Below the pieces are notes generated by a model that was given only the letters and a program-made list of their open reading frames with translations, did no database searches and was not told the DNA's origin. A stretch of 64,000 bases of DNA, taken from Tepidanaerobacter acetatoxydans_A (GTDB lineage: Bacteria > Bacillota > Thermosediminibacteria > Thermosediminibacterales > Tepidanaerobacteraceae). The position numbers were made by a program, and so were the translations under genes. Shown piece after piece: positions 42,010 to 51,966 of the stretch. Numbering within the stretch: the stretch's first letter is position 1; the number at the start of each line of letters is the position of its first letter. The stretch spans positions 117,126-181,125 of the forward strand of contig JALHJR010000001.1 in NCBI GenBank assembly GCA_022840405.1, written 5' to 3'.

Positions 42010-43824
42010 GTGAAGACTATACTGCGCAAAATCTTAATGATAATTTCGGATATTTTGATTATAAATGTTTCGTTGTATTTATCGCTTATCCTGAGATTTG
42101 AAAGTGATATTCCAAATGAGTATTTAACACTTTTTGAACAAACTCATATTATAGTGACTGTTATTGCACTCTGCAGCTTCTTGGTTTTTAATTTATATAA
42201 TAGAATCTGGAAATATGCCAGTATAAGTGAGCTTATTTCGATAGTTGTGGCAACTTCTTTTAGCACTCTTACGTTTTTAGGATATACATTCATGATTAGA
42301 AAAACTTTTCCCCGCAGTATATACATATTGTTTTGGCTTTTACTTACTACATTTATCGGAGGAAGCAGATTTATTTTAAGAACTTTTAATGGTGTAACTC
42401 CGACTTTTAGGAAAACAGAAGGTGTCCGAAATGCTATGGTTATCGGAGCGGGTGAAGCGGGATCTATGGTTATTCAAGAGTTTAAGAAGCATCCGGATCT
42501 AAGGATGAAGCCTGTTGCTATTATTGATGATGATACAAATAAGCACGGTATGAGCATTCATGGGGTAAAGGTTTTAGGTGCACGTCAGGTAATTCCTGAG
42601 ACGGTCTTGCGCAAAAATATTAAAGAGATAATAATAGCTATGCCGTCTATTGATAGGCATCAGATAAGAGATATAGTGGATATCTGCAGCAAAACCAAGT
42701 GCAAATTAAGGATTGTGCCGGGGGTATATGAACTGCTTGATGGGAAGGTAAGTATAAAAAGGCTTCGTGATGTGAGGATAGATGACCTTTTGGGCAGGGA
42801 GCCGGTTAAGTTAAATCTGGATGAAATCTCCGGTTATATAGAAAATAAGGTGGTGCTGATAACCGGCGGTGGTGGGTCCATAGGTTCGGAGCTGTGTCGG
42901 CAGATAGCCAGGTTTAAACCTAAAGAGCTTTTGATTTTTGATATCAGCGAAAACAATGTCTACAGTTTAGAGTATGATTTAAAAACTCTTTTTCCCGACT
43001 TATGCTATACTCCGCTGATTGGCAGTGTAAGGGATAAGGGCCGACTGGAATATGTATTTAAAAAATACGGGCCAGATGTGGTTTTTCATGCTGCGGCACA
43101 CAAGCACGTGCCGATGATGGAGTTAAATGCTACTGAGGCCATAAAAAATAATGTTTTTGGAACACTAAATGTGGCAGAAGCGGCGGATAAGTATGGTGCG
43201 GAAAGGTTTACCCTTATATCTACAGACAAGGCAGTAAATCCTACTAATATTATGGGTGCGTCAAAGCGGATTGCGGAGATTGTTGTACAGATGATGTCTA
43301 TGAAAAGCAGTACTGTGTTTTCAGCTGTAAGGTTTGGGAATGTTTTGGGAAGTGAGGGGAGTGTGATTCCCCTTTTCAGAAAGCAGATAGAAAATGGAGG
43401 GCCTGTAACGGTAACTCATCCTGAAGTCATCCGATATTTTATGACTATTCCGGAAGCCGTGCAGCTTGTAATACAGGCGGGAGCCCTTGCGAAGGGCGGA
43501 GAAATATTTATCTTGGATATGGGGGAGCCGGTAAAAATCGCAGACCTTGCCCGAGACATGATAAAGCTTTCAGGGCTGGAGCCGGGTGTGGATATAGATA
43601 TAGAATACATAGGCCTGAGGCCGGGTGAAAAACTTTTTGAAGAGCTGCTGCTAAACGAAGAAGGCATAACTGCCACCAAATACAAGAAGATATACATCGC
43701 AAAACCGACATTCAGTAATGTTGATGCATTTGAAAAAGAGATTTTAGACCTAAAAGAACTCCTCTTCGACTCCAATACAGAAGTAAAGGATGCAATAAAG
43801 AAAATAGTTCCAACATACAGATGA
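42010..43824 (+). CDS. CapD/PglF-type membrane-bound UDP-GlcNAc 4,6-dehydratase
   Basis: A 604-residue protein. Four N-terminal membrane segments (about 1-115) are followed by a CoA-binding-like Rossmann domain (VIGAGEAGSMVIQEF near 140-155) and an SDR dehydratase domain from about 275 (ITGGGGSIGSELCRQI). Active-site segment STDKAVNPTNIMGASKR, then VRFGNVLGSEGSVIPLF. It makes UDP-2-acetamido-4-keto-2,4,6-trideoxyhexose, the substrate of LegC/PglE-type aminotransferases, so it may feed the enzyme at 21477. GTG at 42010 follows AAGGAAGGGA; GTG at 41986 is an alternative. Confidence 0.9.
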   Translation: MKTILRKILMIISDILIINVSLYLSLILRFESDIPNEYLTLFEQTHIIVTVIALCSFLVFNLYNRIWKYASISELISIVVATSFSTLTFLGYTFMIRKTFPRSIYILFWLLLTTFIGGSRFILRTFNGVTPTFRKTEGVRNAMVIGAGEAGSMVIQEFKKHPDLRMKPVAIIDDDTNKHGMSIHGVKVLGARQVIPETVLRKNIKEIIIAMPSIDRHQIRDIVDICSKTKCKLRIVPGVYELLDGKVSIKRLRDVRIDDLLGREPVKLNLDEISGYIENKVVLITGGGGSIGSELCRQIARFKPKELLIFDISENNVYSLEYDLKTLFPDLCYTPLIGSVRDKGRLEYVFKKYGPDVVFHAAAHKHVPMMELNATEAIKNNVFGTLNVAEAADKYGAERFTLISTDKAVNPTNIMGASKRIAEIVVQMMSMKSSTVFSAVRFGNVLGSEGSVIPLFRKQIENGGPVTVTHPEVIRYFMTIPEAVQLVIQAGALAKGGEIFILDMGEPVKIADLARDMIKLSGLEPGVDIDIEYIGLRPGEKLFEELLLNEEGITATKYKKIYIAKPTFSNVDAFEKEILDLKELLFDSNTEVKDAIKKIVPTYR

Positions 43825-43834
43825 GTTCTCGTCG

Positions 43835-43890
43835 ATTTTCGGGGACGGTTCCAAAATATTCATGAATATTTTGGAACCGTCCCCGAAAAT
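43835..43890. repeat. Perfect 56-nt palindrome, GGGACGGTTC family, copy C
   Basis: Arms of 28 bases, exact reverse complements, centre TTCATGAA. The core is GGGGACGGTTCCAAAATATT. It lies 10 bases after the dehydratase stop and could terminate transcription. It is immediately followed by a sigma-H-like promoter. Confidence 0.9.
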
Positions 43891-43912
43891 CCCCTTCGAT
43901 TGTTCCACAAAA

Positions 43913-43941
43913 GAAGGAATTTGACAGCTTATGTAGAATAA
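43913..43941 (+). promoter_or_regulatory. Sigma-H-like promoter (block g)
   Basis: GAAGGAATT-N11-GTAGAATAA matches RNAGGAWWW-N11/12-RNNGAATWW and nearly duplicates the site at 14577. An overlapping sigma-A reading is also possible (TTGACA at 43921, spacer 17, TAAAGT). It drives the second Wzz gene 69 bases on. Confidence 0.6.
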
Positions 43942-44009
43942 ATTAAAGTCCGAGGGAAGTAATACTATATCGCATTAATACATTAATATATCTTGCTAGG
44001 AGGAAAACT

Positions 44010-45314
44010 ATGGAACAATTAATTAGCCTACGCGAACTAATAGAAATACTACTTCGTGGGAAATGGGTTATAGTCGTTATTACCATCATAGCTATGCTAG
44101 TCAGCGGAATACTCAGTTTTTTTGTAATACCGCCTACATATGAAGCCCGAAGTACCTTGATGGTATCACCATTGATGCAGAAAAATCCGTCTCCTGGTCA
44201 GGATAGTGCTTATGATACATTGCTTTCATATTTATCACAATATCCTCAAATGTCCCTAGAAACCTACCGAGTCCAGGTGACAAACCCTCATATATTAAAC
44301 CAGGTAATAGAAGAACTCGACCTGGATAAGGAAAAATACAATCTGAATTCCTTGCGGGAAATGATAGATGTAGAAGCTATAAAGGATACAAACCTTATAC
44401 GAATAGCTGTAAAAGATCATGACCCAGAGTTGGCTGCTCAGATAGCGAATACGCTAGCACCCAAATATGTGGACTTTCTTTCAAGAACCTTGCAGGAGCA
44501 GATGGGTAAGTCTGCAACCTTTTTACAGGCACAGATGCAAGAAGAGCAGAATAATCTGGATGCAGTCACTGAAGAGCTTAAAAACTTTATGGCCAAGCCT
44601 CAGAGCGTAAATGAACTGCAAAAAGATATAGATGCAAAGCTTGAGCTTATTACTGAGTTTAAAACTAAACTCATTGATTTGGACGTAGAAGAAAAGGCCA
44701 CCCGGGCATCTTTGGAAACTGCTAAAGCAAGACTTGCCAAAGAGCCGCGATTTCTAGATGTTGAAAAATCCATCATCGATGATCCGGTCATGGTGGGAAT
44801 TGCCGGTGAAAAAATCGGCAGTACTTCCAGTGCAGTAGGTCTTACTATGAAAAGTCAGGAAATCAATGAGAACTATACTTTGCTCAACGAAAAAGTAGCT
44901 GAATTGGAAGTAATCTTGGCTGGGATTGGCTCCCAAAGAGCTGCAATTGCATCAAATATACAAAAGACACAGGCAGAACTGGAGAGCCTGCAGGCAATCC
45001 TTGCTAAAAAACAAACAGAGTATAACCGATTGCAGCAGCAGTATATCATAGCCCAGGATACCTACAATACTTTCCTGCAAAAATACCAGGAAGCCCGTAT
45101 TACTACATCCAGCAAGATTGGCGATGCCAACATCATGGTAGTATCCCCGGCCGTTGTGCCCGATCGCCCGGTAGCACCGAAAAAAGCGCTTAATGTAGCT
45201 ATAGCTATGATTCTAGGACTTATGGTAGGTATTTTCACTGTGCTCTTTATGGACTACTGGAAAAAATCTGCACAACCACGAACTATTAATACTATATCTT
45301 CTAAAACTCATTAA
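44010..45314 (+). CDS. Wzz-family polysaccharide chain-length protein
   Basis: A 434-residue co-polymerase with membrane segments near 21-41 (VIVVITIIAMLVSGILSFFV) and near 400-418 (VAIAMILGLMVGIFTVLF). A long coiled-coil external region (about 160-360, Gln/Glu/Leu-rich) lies between. PDRPVAPKKALNVAIAM is the Pro-rich signature before the second span. It has no fused kinase. AGGAGG precedes the ATG. It controls chain length of the polymer made by the second block; the first block has its own shorter CpsC. Confidence 0.9.
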   Translation: MEQLISLRELIEILLRGKWVIVVITIIAMLVSGILSFFVIPPTYEARSTLMVSPLMQKNPSPGQDSAYDTLLSYLSQYPQMSLETYRVQVTNPHILNQVIEELDLDKEKYNLNSLREMIDVEAIKDTNLIRIAVKDHDPELAAQIANTLAPKYVDFLSRTLQEQMGKSATFLQAQMQEEQNNLDAVTEELKNFMAKPQSVNELQKDIDAKLELITEFKTKLIDLDVEEKATRASLETAKARLAKEPRFLDVEKSIIDDPVMVGIAGEKIGSTSSAVGLTMKSQEINENYTLLNEKVAELEVILAGIGSQRAAIASNIQKTQAELESLQAILAKKQTEYNRLQQQYIIAQDTYNTFLQKYQEARITTSSKIGDANIMVVSPAVVPDRPVAPKKALNVAIAMILGLMVGIFTVLFMDYWKKSAQPRTINTISSKTH

Positions 45315-45329
45315 TTGAGGTGTGATAAA

Positions 45330-48300
45330 GTGGGAAGAAAGCAAAAGATAAAAGAACAAAAAAAAATCAAAGAGAGTAGAAATATTTCCCGGGAAATTAA
45401 AGAAAGGGACAAGGGAACTCTCTACTATATTATATATATAGGCCTTATTATACTACTTCTATATCCGCCATACTTCAGGGGAATGTTTTTCGATAAAGAA
45501 TTCCTGCTTACGCATATGTACAGCGGGACTTTATTTCTTCTATACATAATCTATAAAACGAGAGTTCTAAAAGAACAGCAGTTTTTCAAAACTCCTATAG
45601 ACTATACGGCCATAGCTCTGGTGGGAGCATATTTCCTGTCCGTATTTGTAGCTGTAAATATACGCTCTGCCGTAGGAGAGTTTCTAAAATATGTCAATTA
45701 CTTCATAGCGTTTTATATGGTTTCAGATTTTGTCCGAACGGAAAAAGATATGAGGATAATTCTGTGGACCATGGTTGTTTCAGCATTTGGTGTTGCCTTC
45801 ATCGGTATTGGAGCCGCCACCGGCACGTTTTCATATAATGGTGCCTTTGTAGGTGGTAGGATAAACTCCACCATTCAGTACCCAAATACCTTGGCAGCAT
45901 ATCTGACTGCGGCTTTTATGATATCGATATCCCTCTGGGCCACTGCTGAGAGACGTTGGCTGAGGGGGATACTTTCCTTTATTAATTATACCCTTTTTTT
46001 GTGCTTCATTTTTACACTATCTAGAGGAGCCTGGCTCTTATTTCCGGTATTTTTCCTGATACTTGTTGCCGGAATGCCCAGCCAGTATCGAATGAAAATA
46101 CTAGGGTATTCGATTGAAACCTTTATAGCAGCAGTTCTAACATCACCAGGCTTTGGGTCGGCTATTTCTGCTGCTCAGGGAAAAAAGGCATGGATGTGGT
46201 ATATTATCGGAGCTGTAGTATCTGCAGCTGTATTTTATATATTTGAGAAAATCAGTGAGCGATTCGCTTTACACATGAAACCAAAAGTTATTTTAGCAAT
46301 CTTTACTGTAATGATATTTCTTGGCGGTTTAGGAGGATACATAGCCCTTACCACCGAAGCACCACTTACCCTTTCCCACGGAGAAAATGAACAAGAAAGT
46401 TGGAAAACTTCTTGGTATCCAATTAAAGATGTCAAACCTGATACCGAGTATACTCTGAAATTTACCGTTACCGCAAAACCGGGGGAAAAAGAGGAGGAGT
46501 GGGGTGCTGCGGTGCTGATAAACAGCATTGATGATAATAATAACAGTGTAAGAATAGTAAACGAATACATTAAGGAAAACCTTAGCGGAGAAGTAAAAGA
46601 GGTCACATTTAAGACAAGACCTGATACAAGGGAGCTTTTGATAGGATTCAGTAACTATTTTACAAAAACCACTGCCACTTTTCAAAACGTAGAATTTTAC
46701 CAAGCAGAAGATGTATCTTCCGCAAAGCGTATAGTAATCGCCTATAAATACATTCCCCAAGCCATTAGCCAAAGAATAACAAGTATAAGCACGGAAGACT
46801 CCAGCGTTTCTGGCAGATATAGCTTTTATAGAGATGCTTTAAAAATTATCAAAGACCATCCTATACTGGGCACCGGCGGTGGAGGTTGGAAATCCATATA
46901 CTTTGCCTATCAATCGTATCAGTACTTTACTACTGAAGTGCATAACTTCTTTTTACAGCTTTGGGTGGAAACCGGTACTGTGGGGCTTTTAGCGCTAGTA
47001 ACTTTATGGCTTACTACAATGTTATCAGGATATAAGGTATTGAAATCTGATACTAGCTCTACTGTCAAAACTCTAACTTGGGGTGCACTGTCAGGGGCTA
47101 TAGCCTTAGGCGGCCACAGTGTCATGGACTTTAATTTGTCTTTGGGTGGCGTTGCTCTTTATCTATGGCAACTTTTTGGAGTAATAAGGTTTTCTGCAGT
47201 TATATCAAGTTTAAGATATAAAGCAAGAGAAATTTCAACAAACTGGGCAGCTTGGCCTTTAAGCGGATTATCTTGCATTTTGATTATCATATCATTCTTC
47301 TTATACCAGGGATACATTTATGGGCAGCAGGCGGTTGAAGCTGTACAGCAGCAAGACCTTTTAAAAGCTAAAGATTACTTCGAAAAAGCTGCAAAATATG
47401 ATCCGTTAACGGCTTCATATAAAGCTGACCTAGCTCAGCTAGACTATTTCATCGCTAGACAGTCAGGAAATGATGCTTTGCTTAAGAAGTCCGAAGAAAT
47501 GAGGATTGAAGCAGTAAATCTTGATCCATATAGCGCTAGATTAAGGGCCCAACTTGCTGCTTACTATTTAGAGCAGGGTAAACTTGAAGAAGGAATTTTT
47601 GAACTAGAAAAGGCCACGAAAATAAACCCTTTTAACATAGAAAACTGGGAGAATTTAGCGGATACCTACCAAAAAGTTGCAATTATTTATATAACCCAAA
47701 ATCAAAAAGACAAAGCACTGAATCTTACAAGTAAGTCTCAAGAAATGTTCGATAAAATATCCGAATATAACAGAAAGGCTCCAAAAAACGCTAGGGAAAA
47801 ACTTGAAATCACCAATGAATTAATGCTATATATATACAAATCAAAGCTTCTGGCAGAAAATATTGATGATGCTAATTACCACAAGAAACTTGATAAATTG
47901 GTTTTTGCTTCGGACTTTATCATCGATGCTGACAATGATGGTGTACCGGATTTATGGAAGATATCAAACTCTCAAGATGGCCTACTACAAGTCGATATAG
48001 AGAAGGATTTCACTCGAATTCTCAACAAGGGTGAGGGTCCGTCATACCTGACTATAAAGAAGTATATTTCGCTAACTCCTAAAAAGCGGTACACGGTTAA
48101 TTTGGTTATGGGTAGCGACAACACGGAAAGTACACTGACATTTAACATATTCAGCGATAAAGGCAAAAACCCCCAGCATCAGTTAAAGAATATTACCCTT
48201 AGCCATGAAATAACAAATATTAGTTCAACATTTGAAACAACAGAAGATATAGAGGATGGAACTCAGTGGTTGAGAATAGATATACCGGGAAATACTGAAA

Positions 48301-48341
48301 AAGCCATAAACATAAAAACTATTGAAATATGGTTGGAATAA
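45330..48341 (+). CDS. O-antigen ligase/polymerase-like protein with TPR and extra domains
   Basis: A 1003-residue membrane protein. A charged start (GRKQKIKEQKKIKE) precedes about 12-13 membrane segments. The Wzy_C region includes FTLSRGAWLL and VHNFFLQLWVETGTVGLLAL, the ligase/polymerase hallmark. Between membrane segments a soluble beta-rich insert (about residues 340-470, with YTLKFTVTAKPGEKEEEWGA) is present. After the last span come TPR repeats (about 665-820; AVEAVQQQDLLKAKDYFEKA, AAYYLEQGKLEEGIFELEKA) and a C-terminal beta domain beginning ADNDGVPDLW. GTG at 45330 follows GAGGTG. It may polymerise or attach glycan to protein or cell wall. Confidence 0.82.
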   Translation: MGRKQKIKEQKKIKESRNISREIKERDKGTLYYIIYIGLIILLLYPPYFRGMFFDKEFLLTHMYSGTLFLLYIIYKTRVLKEQQFFKTPIDYTAIALVGAYFLSVFVAVNIRSAVGEFLKYVNYFIAFYMVSDFVRTEKDMRIILWTMVVSAFGVAFIGIGAATGTFSYNGAFVGGRINSTIQYPNTLAAYLTAAFMISISLWATAERRWLRGILSFINYTLFLCFIFTLSRGAWLLFPVFFLILVAGMPSQYRMKILGYSIETFIAAVLTSPGFGSAISAAQGKKAWMWYIIGAVVSAAVFYIFEKISERFALHMKPKVILAIFTVMIFLGGLGGYIALTTEAPLTLSHGENEQESWKTSWYPIKDVKPDTEYTLKFTVTAKPGEKEEEWGAAVLINSIDDNNNSVRIVNEYIKENLSGEVKEVTFKTRPDTRELLIGFSNYFTKTTATFQNVEFYQAEDVSSAKRIVIAYKYIPQAISQRITSISTEDSSVSGRYSFYRDALKIIKDHPILGTGGGGWKSIYFAYQSYQYFTTEVHNFFLQLWVETGTVGLLALVTLWLTTMLSGYKVLKSDTSSTVKTLTWGALSGAIALGGHSVMDFNLSLGGVALYLWQLFGVIRFSAVISSLRYKAREISTNWAAWPLSGLSCILIIISFFLYQGYIYGQQAVEAVQQQDLLKAKDYFEKAAKYDPLTASYKADLAQLDYFIARQSGNDALLKKSEEMRIEAVNLDPYSARLRAQLAAYYLEQGKLEEGIFELEKATKINPFNIENWENLADTYQKVAIIYITQNQKDKALNLTSKSQEMFDKISEYNRKAPKNAREKLEITNELMLYIYKSKLLAENIDDANYHKKLDKLVFASDFIIDADNDGVPDLWKISNSQDGLLQVDIEKDFTRILNKGEGPSYLTIKKYISLTPKKRYTVNLVMGSDNTESTLTFNIFSDKGKNPQHQLKNITLSHEITNISSTFETTEDIEDGTQWLRIDIPGNTEKAINIKTIEIWLE

Positions 48342-48398
48342 ATAAAACAAAATATAACCGTTTTTCATATGTTAGGGCTAATTGAAGGTGAAAAACAA

Positions 48399-49775
48399 AT
48401 GAGTCTATACAAAAAAATTAAAAACAGAGAAGAGAAAATTTCATTAATTGGATTAGGTTATGTTGGAATGCCAATTGCTGTTGCTTTTGCTAAAAAGGTT
48501 GATGTTATTGGCTTCGATATCAATAAAACTAAAATCGATTTATACAAATCAGGTATTGACCCAACAAAGGAAGTCGGCAATGAAACAATTAAAAACACAA
48601 CTGTAGAGTTCACCTCGGACGAAGTAAAGCTTAGAGAGGCAAAATTCCATATAGTAACTGTACCAACTCCAGTTAATAAGGATTGCACTCCCAATCTTAC
48701 TCTAATAAAATCTGCTAGTCAGATTCTTGCTAGAAATTTAACCGAGGGTTCCATAGTAGTATATGAATCTACAGTTTACCCGGGAGTCACAGAAGATATA
48801 TGTGTGCCAATATTAGAGGAGGAGTCTGGGTTAAAGTGTGGTGTAGACTTTAAAGTCGGTTACTCTCCCGAAAGAATTAATCCAGGAGATAAAGTACACA
48901 GGCTGGAGTCTATAGTAAAAGTCGTATCAGGTATAGATGAAGAATCCTTAGAAACTATTGCTAAAGTATACGAACTAGTAGTAAAAGCCGGAGTATATAG
49001 AGCTAAAAGTATAAAAGTTGCTGAAGCCGCAAAAGTCATAGAGAATTCCCAAAGAGACATAAATATAGCTTTCATGAATGAACTTTCTATTATTTTTAAT
49101 AAAATGGGAATAGATACAAAGGCAGTATTAGAAGCTGCAGGAACCAAATGGAACTTTTTAAAATTTACCCCGGGTCTTGTAGGAGGCCATTGCATAGGAG
49201 TAGATCCGTATTACCTTACATATAAAGCAGAGCAAATAGGATATCACTCTCAAATCATACTTGCAGGAAGAAAGATAAATGATGATATGGGTAAATATGT
49301 CGCCGAGAATGTTGTAAAAAATATGATAAAGGCTGATAAACAAGTCAAAGGCTCAACAGTTGCCATATTTGGAATAACATTTAAGGAAAACTGTCCAGAT
49401 GTAAGAAATACAAAAGTAGTTGATATAATAAATGAGCTTGAAGAATATGGAGTAAGGACAAAAGTTATAGATCCGGTTGCAGACAAAGAAGACTTATGGA
49501 ATACTTATGGGATAAGATTATGTAATTTCGAAGAAATAAGTGATATAGATGCAGCAGTATTTGCTGTATCACATGAGGAATTTCAATCTATAAGACTGGA
49601 AGATATTAAGAAGATATTTAATCAAAGATGGAATAGCTATAACAGCACAACAACAGAAAACGCCACAGGGGTTAGTGAAAATAAATTTGACAATAAATAT
49701 GTTTTAATTGACATAAAAGGAATATTTGATAAAAAAGAAGCAGAAGATATGAACTTCCAGTATTGGAGGCTTTAA
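48399..49775 (+). CDS. TviB/WbpO-like UDP-HexNAc (or UDP-hexose) 6-dehydrogenase
   Basis: A 458-residue nucleotide-sugar dehydrogenase. LIGLGYVGMPIAVAFAKK is the Rossmann loop; VPTPVNKDCTPNL, YSPERINPGDK and ENSQRDINIAFMNELSII follow. The catalytic Cys is in GLVGGHCIGVDPYYLT near 260-275. The YSPER and GGHCIGVDPYYL forms separate it from Ugd and place it with the UDP-GlcNAc/GalNAc dehydrogenases. The next gene is an epimerase in direct sequence, as in the Vi antigen pair TviB-TviC. ATG at 48399 follows GAAGGTG; ATG at 48369 is possible. Confidence 0.88.
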   Translation: MSLYKKIKNREEKISLIGLGYVGMPIAVAFAKKVDVIGFDINKTKIDLYKSGIDPTKEVGNETIKNTTVEFTSDEVKLREAKFHIVTVPTPVNKDCTPNLTLIKSASQILARNLTEGSIVVYESTVYPGVTEDICVPILEEESGLKCGVDFKVGYSPERINPGDKVHRLESIVKVVSGIDEESLETIAKVYELVVKAGVYRAKSIKVAEAAKVIENSQRDINIAFMNELSIIFNKMGIDTKAVLEAAGTKWNFLKFTPGLVGGHCIGVDPYYLTYKAEQIGYHSQIILAGRKINDDMGKYVAENVVKNMIKADKQVKGSTVAIFGITFKENCPDVRNTKVVDIINELEEYGVRTKVIDPVADKEDLWNTYGIRLCNFEEISDIDAAVFAVSHEEFQSIRLEDIKKIFNQRWNSYNSTTTENATGVSENKFDNKYVLIDIKGIFDKKEAEDMNFQYWRL

Positions 49776-49776
49776 A

Positions 49777-50817
49777 GTGAAGGCAGACTATAATAAGCTA
49801 GATAAAAACAAAAGATATTTTGTAACAGGTGCAGCAGGATTTATAGGTTTTCATTTATCTAAGAGGTTACTTAAAGAAGGCTGTCAAGTTATAGGATTGG
49901 ATAATTTAAACGATTACTACGATGTAAACTTAAAAAGAGCAAGATTAGATATATTAAAGCAAGAAGGCAATTTTCAGTTTATATATGCAAATTTAGAAGA
50001 TAGAGATGCAATAGATAAGATTTTTAAGGAATATAAAATAGATATAGTAGTTAACCTTGCAGCGCAAGCCGGCGTAAGGTATAGTTTAAAAAATCCCTAT
50101 GCATATATTCAGTCAAATATAGTCGGGTTTATGAACATATTAGAGGCTTGCAGATATAATAAAGTAGAACATTTAGTATACGCTTCATCAAGCAGTGTAT
50201 ATGGTTCAAACGAAAAAATGCCGTTTTCAACGAGCGATAACGTTGACCATCCTATTAGCTTGTATGCGGCAACCAAAAAGTCAAATGAACTAATGGCTCA
50301 TACGTATAGTCATTTATATGGAATACCTACAACAGGACTCCGATTTTTTACAGTTTACGGTCCATGGGGTAGGCCTGATATGGCATTATTTCTATTTACT
50401 AAAGCTATACTCAATGATGAACCTATAAAAGTATTTAACTATGGGAAGATGGAGAGAGATTTCACATATATAGATGATATTATTGAAGGAGTAATAAGGG
50501 TTATGGCTAATCCGCCTAAACCAAATGAAAACTTTAATAAACTCAACCCAAATCCAAGTACAAGCTTTGCACCATATAAGATATACAACATAGGAAATAA
50601 CCATCCAGTTAAGCTGGGGGATTTCATAGAAACATTGGAAAGACATTTAGGTAAGAAAGCCAAAAAAGAATATCTACCCCTACAGGCAGGTGATGTCCCT
50701 AAAACCTATGCAGATGTAGATGATCTCATAAGAGATGTAGGGTTTAAACCAAATACCAGCATAGATGATGGAATAGGGAAATTTGTGGAGTGGTATAGAG
50801 GATATTATGGGGTGTAG
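49777..50817 (+). CDS. UDP-uronate 4-epimerase (CapI/LpsL/TviC-like SDR)
   Basis: A 346-residue extended SDR. VTGAAGFIGFHLSKRLL is the NAD loop. GLDNLNDYYDVNLKRARL and NLAAQAGVRYSLKNPYAYI are typical of UDP-glucuronate 4-epimerases. YASSSSVYGSNEKMPF and YAATKKSNE (YxxxK) follow, then PWGRPDMALFLFTKAIL. It would convert UDP-GlcA to UDP-GalA, or the acidic HexNAc made by its neighbour. GTG start one base after the dehydrogenase stop, with GGAGG inside that gene. Confidence 0.88.
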   Translation: MKADYNKLDKNKRYFVTGAAGFIGFHLSKRLLKEGCQVIGLDNLNDYYDVNLKRARLDILKQEGNFQFIYANLEDRDAIDKIFKEYKIDIVVNLAAQAGVRYSLKNPYAYIQSNIVGFMNILEACRYNKVEHLVYASSSSVYGSNEKMPFSTSDNVDHPISLYAATKKSNELMAHTYSHLYGIPTTGLRFFTVYGPWGRPDMALFLFTKAILNDEPIKVFNYGKMERDFTYIDDIIEGVIRVMANPPKPNENFNKLNPNPSTSFAPYKIYNIGNNHPVKLGDFIETLERHLGKKAKKEYLPLQAGDVPKTYADVDDLIRDVGFKPNTSIDDGIGKFVEWYRGYYGV

Positions 50818-50822
50818 CAAAT

Positions 50823-51929
50823 ATGAAAAAAATAGTCCATATAATAACAGGTCTAGGAAGTGGCGGAGCGGAAAATATGCTCTATAAGCTTATAAAATAT
50901 TCGGATAAAGAAAAATACCATTATGAAGTCATATCACTAACAGATAAGAGTATATATGGTCCAAAAATTCAAGAGATGGGTGTTAAAGTACATTCTTTGA
51001 ATCTTAATAAAAAAAATATGTTTTCTTCTCTAATGAAGACAAGAAAATTATGTAACGACATTGATATAGTAGTTACGTGGCTTTATCATGCTGATATATT
51101 TGGATTTATAATTGCAAAGGTGTTGCTAAGGAAAAAACTTATATGGAATATAAGGCAAAGCAACTTAAATAAAGATGTGAATAAATATATTACACTAAAA
51201 ATCATAAGATTGAATGCTTTTTTATCTAAATATGTTGATTGTATCACTTATAATTCTAATAAGGCACTAGAAAACCACTTAAAAGTTGGATATTCAGATA
51301 AAAATTCAGTAGTTATACATAATGGATTTGAAATTGATAAATTTAGATTTGATTTAATGGCCAGGACAAGAGTTAGAAAAGAATTAAAGCTAAGAGAAGA
51401 AGATATAATTATTATTACTGTTGGCAGATGGGATATACAAAAAGATTATTATACATTATTAAAAGCATTAAATGAATTAAAAAAGCATAACTCAAAATTC
51501 AAAATGATTATGGTTGGAGCCAATTTAGATTATTCAAATGATACGTTAGTATCCTTGATAAATGATTATAATTTGGAAGATAATATAATTTTATTAGGCA
51601 TACGAAATGATATACCAGCGTTGTTATCAGCAGCTGATATATATATTTCATCATCATTGGGAGAAAGTTTTTCTAATGCAATTGGAGAAGCTATGGCATG
51701 TGAATTACCATGTATAGTTACAGATGTAGGAGATTCTAAATTAATTGTTGGAGATACAGGCAAAGTTGTAGAAGCAAAAGATTACAAAAGCATGTCTAAA
51801 GAATTACTTAGTTATACTAATAGTCATATTTTAAAGAGAAATAAAAATGCGAGGCAAAGAGTCATAGATAACTATGAGATAACAGCAGTATCCAAAATCT
51901 TTGAAGAAATCTTTGAAAGAATTGGTTAG
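50823..51929 (+). CDS. GT4 glycosyltransferase
   Basis: A 368-residue GT-B enzyme. HIITGLGSGGAENMLYKLIK is the N-terminal Gly loop, NIRQSNL and YNSNKALENHLKVGYS are mid-protein, and VGRWDIQKDYYTLLKAL begins the donor half. SSSLGESFSNAIGEAMACELP is the E-x7-E region. It follows the epimerase by five bases. The sugar is not readable; an uronic acid is possible from context. Confidence 0.86.
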   Translation: MKKIVHIITGLGSGGAENMLYKLIKYSDKEKYHYEVISLTDKSIYGPKIQEMGVKVHSLNLNKKNMFSSLMKTRKLCNDIDIVVTWLYHADIFGFIIAKVLLRKKLIWNIRQSNLNKDVNKYITLKIIRLNAFLSKYVDCITYNSNKALENHLKVGYSDKNSVVIHNGFEIDKFRFDLMARTRVRKELKLREEDIIIITVGRWDIQKDYYTLLKALNELKKHNSKFKMIMVGANLDYSNDTLVSLINDYNLEDNIILLGIRNDIPALLSAADIYISSSLGESFSNAIGEAMACELPCIVTDVGDSKLIVGDTGKVVEAKDYKSMSKELLSYTNSHILKRNKNARQRVIDNYEITAVSKIFEEIFERIG

Positions 51930-51966
51930 TTATTTGTTTTAATTTATGGTTTAGGGGAAGAGTTCA

